This document shows, piece after piece, positions 7,095-10,529 of a stretch of 10,529 nucleotides of DNA (within the stretch, counting starts at the first letter, position 1; every line of letters begins with the position of its first letter). The stretch comes from Parachlamydia sp. (lineage in GTDB: Bacteria; Chlamydiota; Chlamydiia; Chlamydiales; Parachlamydiaceae), in assembly GCA_021298935.1 (NCBI GenBank), contig JAJTHR010000202.1:1-10529 (forward strand). The letters run 5' to 3'. The notes below the pieces were generated by a model. It made no database searches and was not told the origin of the DNA. It saw nothing but the letters and a program-made list of their open reading frames with translations. The translations under genes were made by a program, and so were the position numbers.

Positions 7095-8591
7095 AGTAAA
7101 TGATTGGACGGCATCATCCACATTTTGAAAAATTTCAAAGATGCGATGCATGGAAACAATCTCAAACATGGATTGCACCGGTTTATTTAAATGGACAAGC
7201 TTTAATATCCCCCCCTGCTTATTGAGAATACGTTGCAGCGAGAGAAGAACCCCGAGTCCTGAGCTATCGATAAAACGAAGATAAGTCAAATCCAGAATCA
7301 CCTGGACAGTTTGGCCACTCTGTAGAAGGTTGAGCACATTTTTTTTAAAATTGGTTGCATTCTTGGCATCCAAATTCTCTTCTTTTGGCATGATGACTAG
7401 CTTATTATCAACAAGATATGTTGAAAGCTCCATAGGATCCTCGTTCGTGTAGTAGCGTTTAAAAATACGGATGCGATTCCAGTCCGATTCATCTTTTTTG
7501 GGGATATAGGTGATATGGTCGGCGATTTGCTGGACAATAAAAAATCCGAATCCCCCCTCGATTTCCCCTGCAAAATTCGGAAAAGGAATCAGTGTGGGAT
7601 CGAACGGGGTTCCCTGATCCGATAAGATAAAGTAAACCCCATCGTCGCTGATCAATCCCTCAATGACAATAGCCCCTTTGGTCTTCTCGTCCTTGTAGGC
7701 ATGGGTAATAATATTGCAAAAAAGCTCATCGATGGCGAGCTGCATTTTATGGCTAAAATTTTTGGTCTGGCAGGGAACCTGAGAGCATATTTCGCTGACA
7801 AAAAAACGGACAGGGACCAGCTGGGCAAAATCGCCAAAAAATTTAGCTGTTTTGCCTTTAATAGGGCGCATTTTCGCAAATTTTTCATCGATTTTTATGG
7901 CAAAAATAAAATCAGGTTTGGCAAAGGAATTCTTATACTGTGTGATCAAATGCTGAGCATCAGAACTGAAGTCCTTATGCCCAAATTGCAATGTTTCTTC
8001 TTCCCCTTCATAAAAAAGGAGCCAATTTCCCTCTTTAAATGAAACAAAATGTCCATCCAGAGCATTATCCTCTGAAATGCTTTCTTTCTTTTTTAAATTG
8101 ATTGCTTTTTTATTTTTATCTATAAACAAAGAGTTTCCAATTCCAAAATTTATGTAGTTAAAAATTTGATAATAAAGATTAAACCTTCCATAAAAAATAG
8201 AAATATTAATATTACAATCGCTCAGTGTATTGATAACTTCTTTTTTTAAATTCAAAAGGATTTCATGGGTTTCAAGCAGGTTTTTATCCCATACCATGTC
8301 TTTGGTGAATTGATACCCCTTTACAGCGGGTAAAGCCAATCGGCGCAATGCAAATTTAATAGAGGAAGCAATAATCAGGGAAGAAGGGAGATCAGCGGGG
8401 ATGTGTACGATGAAGATATCGAGTAAATCTTCGGCCGGCTGATACACTTCGCAGATGTATTGGTGGCTTTTTTCTTTTTGAAAAGCCATAGAGGCGGACG
8501 AAAAGATATCGGTCCGCAAAGAAATGCGGTTTTTGAGTACTTTTTCTTGAAGATAGGAAATAAAATCTGGGCTATTCAAGGTATCTCTCAT
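7092..8591 (-). CDS. Partner-switch fusion: degenerate SpoIIE/RsbU phosphatase + RsbW-like HATPase + STAS
   Basis: The 499-residue cytoplasmic regulator joins three domains of the Rsb/SpoIIA system. Residues ~45-235 resemble an SpoIIE/RsbU PP2C-type phosphatase (stretch resembling the AALLMA helix at 70-85, FYGRFNL near 133, LLFYEGEE near 191, DFIFAIKI near 227), but the DVSGKG and TDG metal-binding motifs are changed. Residues ~255-378 are an RsbW-type HATPase_c_2 domain: N-box with E289 and N293 (AIDELFCNIITHAY), G1 box D325QGTPFDP and G2 box GGFGF at 346-350. Residues ~390-499 are a STAS domain with IDSSGLG (S443/S444), the serine region phosphorylated in RsbV/SpoIIAA. The HATPase may phosphorylate this STAS domain or partners to control a sigma factor or other target; this is inferred. 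An SD-like AGGTGA precedes the ATG. The gene diverges from rpoN and leads a two-gene unit. Domain calls are strong for HATPase and STAS, moderate for the phosphatase relic. Confidence 0.85.
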   Translation of the reverse strand: MRDTLNSPDFISYLQEKVLKNRISLRTDIFSSASMAFQKEKSHQYICEVYQPAEDLLDIFIVHIPADLPSSLIIASSIKFALRRLALPAVKGYQFTKDMVWDKNLLETHEILLNLKKEVINTLSDCNINISIFYGRFNLYYQIFNYINFGIGNSLFIDKNKKAINLKKKESISEDNALDGHFVSFKEGNWLLFYEGEEETLQFGHKDFSSDAQHLITQYKNSFAKPDFIFAIKIDEKFAKMRPIKGKTAKFFGDFAQLVPVRFFVSEICSQVPCQTKNFSHKMQLAIDELFCNIITHAYKDEKTKGAIVIEGLISDDGVYFILSDQGTPFDPTLIPFPNFAGEIEGGFGFFIVQQIADHITYIPKKDESDWNRIRIFKRYYTNEDPMELSTYLVDNKLVIMPKEENLDAKNATNFKKNVLNLLQSGQTVQVILDLTYLRFIDSSGLGVLLSLQRILNKQGGILKLVHLNKPVQSMFEIVSMHRIFEIFQNVDDAVQSFT

Positions 8592-8608
8592 CCCTCACCT
8601 ATATTTCC

Positions 8609-8638
8609 TTAGAATGAATAAAAATTTTTTATTGTCAA
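8609..8638 (-). promoter_or_regulatory. Candidate housekeeping promoter of the Rsb-fusion gene
   Basis: On the minus strand a perfect TTGACA (8638-8633) is followed by a 17-18-nt spacer made mostly of A and T (an A-run then a T-run) and a weak -10 (ATTCTA or TTCTAA near 8615-8609). It lies about 20-45 nt upstream of the start at 8591, a sensible position. The -10 is poor, so the call is moderate. No comparably good promoter is seen for rpoN in the same 96-nt gap; a TTGTCA at 8632-8637 with a TAAAAA-like -10 is a weak possibility on the plus strand. Confidence 0.45.
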
Positions 8639-8675
8639 GAATACATCCTATGTTAAAAAAAGGGAAAGAGATACC

Positions 8676-8681
8676 AAGAGG
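8676..8681 (+). promoter_or_regulatory. Ribosome binding site of rpoN
   Basis: AAGAGG ends 6 nt before the ATG at 8688 and supports that start, which also places the sigma-54 region I motif close to the N-terminus as usual. Confidence 0.65.
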
Positions 8682-8687
8682 TTTTCC

Positions 8688-10136
8688 ATGGAAAATGGCA
8701 AAAATACGCTTGCGGCCATGCAGGTTTTGCAGCCGAATCTACAGCTCACCCAGCGCCTGATGATGTCGGCCCAAATGCAGCAGGCCTTGCATTTACTACA
8801 AGTTCCCTTACTTGAGCTGGAGCCTTTTATCGAAGAGCAAGTGTCTCTCAATCCTTTGCTTGAAATGGAAGGGGAAGAGGCAGGCGAGGAACTTCTGCCG
8901 GAAGGGGAAGAAGAAAAGGATATCGAGCTGAGCGACAAGGATCTTTCCATATTGAGCAGGCTGGATGAGGAATTTGCCGATCATTTCAATTCAAGCGATT
9001 CTTATACCGAAAGGACGGCCGAAGAGGAAAAAAAACAGGCCTATCGCGAGCAGTTAATTGTATCAAAATCAACTCTTCGCGAACATCTCCATCAGCAGGC
9101 AAGGGAAATATTTGACGAGGCCTCCGATAGGCAGGCAGCAGAAATCTTGATTGATTATTTGGATGAGAAGGGATTTCTTACCACCCCTCTTGAAGAAATC
9201 AGCCTAATTCACCAGGTTTCAGTAGAACAACTTAAAAATTGTTTGGATGAAATCCGTACTTTTGAACCTTACGGAGTGGGGGCCGCAACTATTCAGGAAT
9301 CGCTGCTTATTCAGTTAAAATGTCTCAAAAAAGCGGGGACGCTTGCCTACGAATTAGTCGAAAATCATTATGATGATCTTTTGCACAACCACCTTCCGCA
9401 GATCCAAAAAAAAATAAAATGCACCTTTGAAGAGATTCAGGAAGCCATTCATGCCATCGCGCTCCTTGATCTCCATCCCGGCATGCATTATACCAGAAAT
9501 CCCGTCCAGCCCATCATTCCCGATGTGACAATCAAATTAGAAAACGATCAGTTGGTCGTTCAGGTCGATCGGGAAACGGCCCCACAATTGAAGCTCAACC
9601 GGCGTTATTTAAACATGCTCTTAGATGATTCGGTGCCTCAGGAAACCAAGCGTTATATCAAGCAAAACATGTTTTCTGCAAAGTGGCTGGTACGTAATTT
9701 ACAGCAGCGTTATTCGACAATTGAACGGATTGCAGGGTCTCTTGTTGAAAAGCAGCATGAATTTTTTCTTAACCCTGATGGTGAGTTGAAGCCTCTAACA
9801 ATGAAAATTGTTGCCGAGGAGCTTGAGCTGAATGAATCGACCGTTGCTAGGACAGTCGCCAATAAATACATTGACACGCCGCGCGGCCTCTATCCCTTGC
9901 GTTCCTTTTTTACAACGAAATACTTGAGCGAAGAAGGGGAAGAATTGTCGGCACAAACCATCAAGGATGCGATTCGCGAGCTCATTGAAAAAGAAAATAA
10001 GCAGAAGCCCTACTCGGACGAGAAGCTATCGTTAATGCTAAAGGAAAAAGGGCTTAATTGTGCGCGCCGCACGATTGCCAAGCATCGTGCCGCACTCGAA
10101 TTTGGCACAGCGCAGCAGCGCCGCAAATACGTGTAG
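8688..10136 (+). CDS. rpoN: RNA polymerase sigma-54 factor
   Basis: The 482-residue protein has the full sigma-54 plan and normal length. Region I (residues ~14-60) is the Gln/Leu-rich activator-contact region, with LQLTQRLMMSAQMQQALHLL and ending in NPLLEME. An acidic region II (~61-100, Glu/Asp-rich) follows, then the core-binding domain (~110-350). The DNA-binding part has a helix-turn-helix around 366-400 (NESTVARTVANKYIDTPRG, typical of the family) and the RpoN box ARRTIAKHR at 459-467, which contacts the -24 promoter element. The consensus box is ARRTVAKYR, so V to I and Y to H are mild changes. The protein directs RNA polymerase to -24/-12 promoters and needs an AAA+ enhancer-binding activator, which is not in this window. 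It is transcribed away from the Rsb-fusion gene and has its own terminator, so it appears monocistronic here. Confidence 0.96.
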   Translation: MENGKNTLAAMQVLQPNLQLTQRLMMSAQMQQALHLLQVPLLELEPFIEEQVSLNPLLEMEGEEAGEELLPEGEEEKDIELSDKDLSILSRLDEEFADHFNSSDSYTERTAEEEKKQAYREQLIVSKSTLREHLHQQAREIFDEASDRQAAEILIDYLDEKGFLTTPLEEISLIHQVSVEQLKNCLDEIRTFEPYGVGAATIQESLLIQLKCLKKAGTLAYELVENHYDDLLHNHLPQIQKKIKCTFEEIQEAIHAIALLDLHPGMHYTRNPVQPIIPDVTIKLENDQLVVQVDRETAPQLKLNRRYLNMLLDDSVPQETKRYIKQNMFSAKWLVRNLQQRYSTIERIAGSLVEKQHEFFLNPDGELKPLTMKIVAEELELNESTVARTVANKYIDTPRGLYPLRSFFTTKYLSEEGEELSAQTIKDAIRELIEKENKQKPYSDEKLSLMLKEKGLNCARRTIAKHRAALEFGTAQQRRKYV

Positions 10137-10161
10137 ATGAGAGTTGTCAATTTTATTTGAC

Positions 10162-10189
10162 CGCAGAGAAAGCAGCCGAGAGCGCAGAG
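10162..10189 (+). repeat. Short CGCAGAG repeat downstream of rpoN
   Basis: CGCAGAG occurs at 10162-10168 and again at 10183-10189, spaced 21 nt apart, with a degenerate GCAGCCGAG between. It lies in the untranslated stretch between the rpoN stop and its terminator. Similar CGCAGAG tracts occur as intergenic repeats in some bacteria; here it is only a short remnant. Confidence 0.35.
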
Positions 10190-10202
10190 TGAGCATGCAA
10201 AC

Positions 10203-10235
10203 AACCACCTCAGAGATTGTTCTGAGGTGGTTTTT
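10203..10235 (+). terminator. Intrinsic terminator of rpoN
   Basis: AACCACCTCAGA (10203-10214) pairs perfectly over 12 bp with TCTGAGGTGGTT (10221-10232) around a GATTGT loop, followed by T to 10235. It lies 66 nt after the rpoN stop codon. The A-rich 5' flank is short, so termination in the reverse direction is possible but weaker. Confidence 0.85.
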
Positions 10236-10236
10236 A

Positions 10237-10529
10237 TCTTCATCTAAAGCATCGAACTCATTTTCATTTATCTGTAAGAGCTTATCTTGTAGTTGTTGTT
10301 TAGATTTTGCTTCAATAAAACTCACTTCAAAATTGAGTGCGAGATTTTTTATATTAGCTTTTGTTTTGAAATTAAAAAAATTAGAAGGTTGTATACCGCG
10401 CGCGGGTAGGTTCTTAAATTTTTGGCGGCGAGATTTTATGTCCCAGTACATTGCGGAGATCGCAGCAAACTTGGATAAGTTTGCAAGATCGAGCAATGAG
10501 CTGGGACGCAAAAGATGCCGATGAAAAAT
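10237..10529. other. Stretch without a convincing gene
   Basis: Both strands are open here: a plus frame from 10144 to 10524 and a minus frame open to the window edge. The plus frame is Ser/Cys-rich and crosses the rpoN terminator. The minus frame (from the edge to 10038) has a more protein-like acidic stretch between about 10240 and 10340, but it starts at a TTG or outside the window, crosses the terminator and runs antisense into rpoN. It could be the degraded end of a gene beginning beyond 10529. The clearest structure is the inverted repeat at 10440-10507. Confidence 0.4.
10440..10507. repeat. 68-nt imperfect inverted repeat
   Basis: Four complementary segments nest in order: GTCCCAG (10440-10446) with CTGGGAC (10501-10507), CATTGC (10449-10454) with GCAATG (10493-10498), GATC (10458-10461) with GATC (10487-10490), and GCAAACTT (10465-10472) with AAGTTTGC (10477-10484). 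The loop is GGAT. That is 25 bp interrupted by three small internal loops of 2-3 nt per side. It has no T-run after it, so it is not a standard terminator. It may be a palindromic repeat element, a structured RNA or a protein-binding site. Confidence 0.65.

Noticed and set aside
10103..10118. TGGCAC resembling a sigma-54 -24 element
   Set aside because: It lies inside the rpoN coding end, and no matching TTGC -12 element follows at the required spacing.
10038..10511. 157-codon minus-strand open frame
   Set aside because: It begins at a TTG without an SD, crosses the rpoN terminator and overlaps the rpoN 3' end by about 100 nt; kept only as a possible relic in the findings.
1..10529. CRISPR arrays, tRNA or rRNA genes, insertion sequences
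   Set aside because: No regularly spaced direct repeats, no cloverleaf-like sequence and no transposase motifs were seen on either strand.

Overview
The window reads as part of the chromosome of a host-associated bacterium with moderate to low GC. I infer an environmental (Parachlamydia-like) member of the Chlamydiota. The grounds are long soluble effector-like proteins with coiled coils, a sigma-54 gene and an Rsb-type partner-switching protein. No single marker proves this placement, and a Legionella-like or other intracellular bacterium is not excluded.

Positions 24-6422 (+ strand) hold three tandem paralogous genes separated by 12 and 18 nt, closed by a strong hairpin terminator at 6421-6450. 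Each protein has a Ser/Thr/Lys-rich, apparently disordered N-terminus, a conserved Gly/Gln-rich block, a domain whose motifs follow the order of phosphatidylinositol 3-/4-kinases (most like the type II PI4K layout), a helical region, a coiled coil of very different length in each copy, and a short conserved C-terminal tail (D-x-K-D-x-x-R-x-x-C). None has a signal peptide or membrane segment. I infer a family of secreted kinase-like effectors; catalysis and substrate are unproven.

Positions 6452-8591 (- strand) hold a two-gene unit. The first gene (8591-7092) encodes a three-part partner-switching protein: an SpoIIE/RsbU-like phosphatase fold that appears to have lost metal ligands, an RsbW-like HATPase and a STAS (RsbV-like) domain. 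It is followed after 9 nt by a gene for a secreted Q/N-rich and then Y/G/N-rich protein. Its reading frame is broken at a run of nine A residues, consistent with transcriptional slippage, phase variation, decay or a sequencing error.

Positions 8688-10136 (+ strand) hold rpoN (sigma-54), divergent from the Rsb-fusion gene across a 96-nt intergenic region with a good -35 element for the minus-strand gene. rpoN ends at a hairpin terminator (10203-10235). The remaining ~290 nt contain no convincing gene but do contain a 68-nt imperfect inverted repeat.

The adjacency of an alternative sigma factor and a partner-switch regulator suggests a regulatory neighbourhood beside an effector-like operon, but no direct regulatory link is visible in the sequence.
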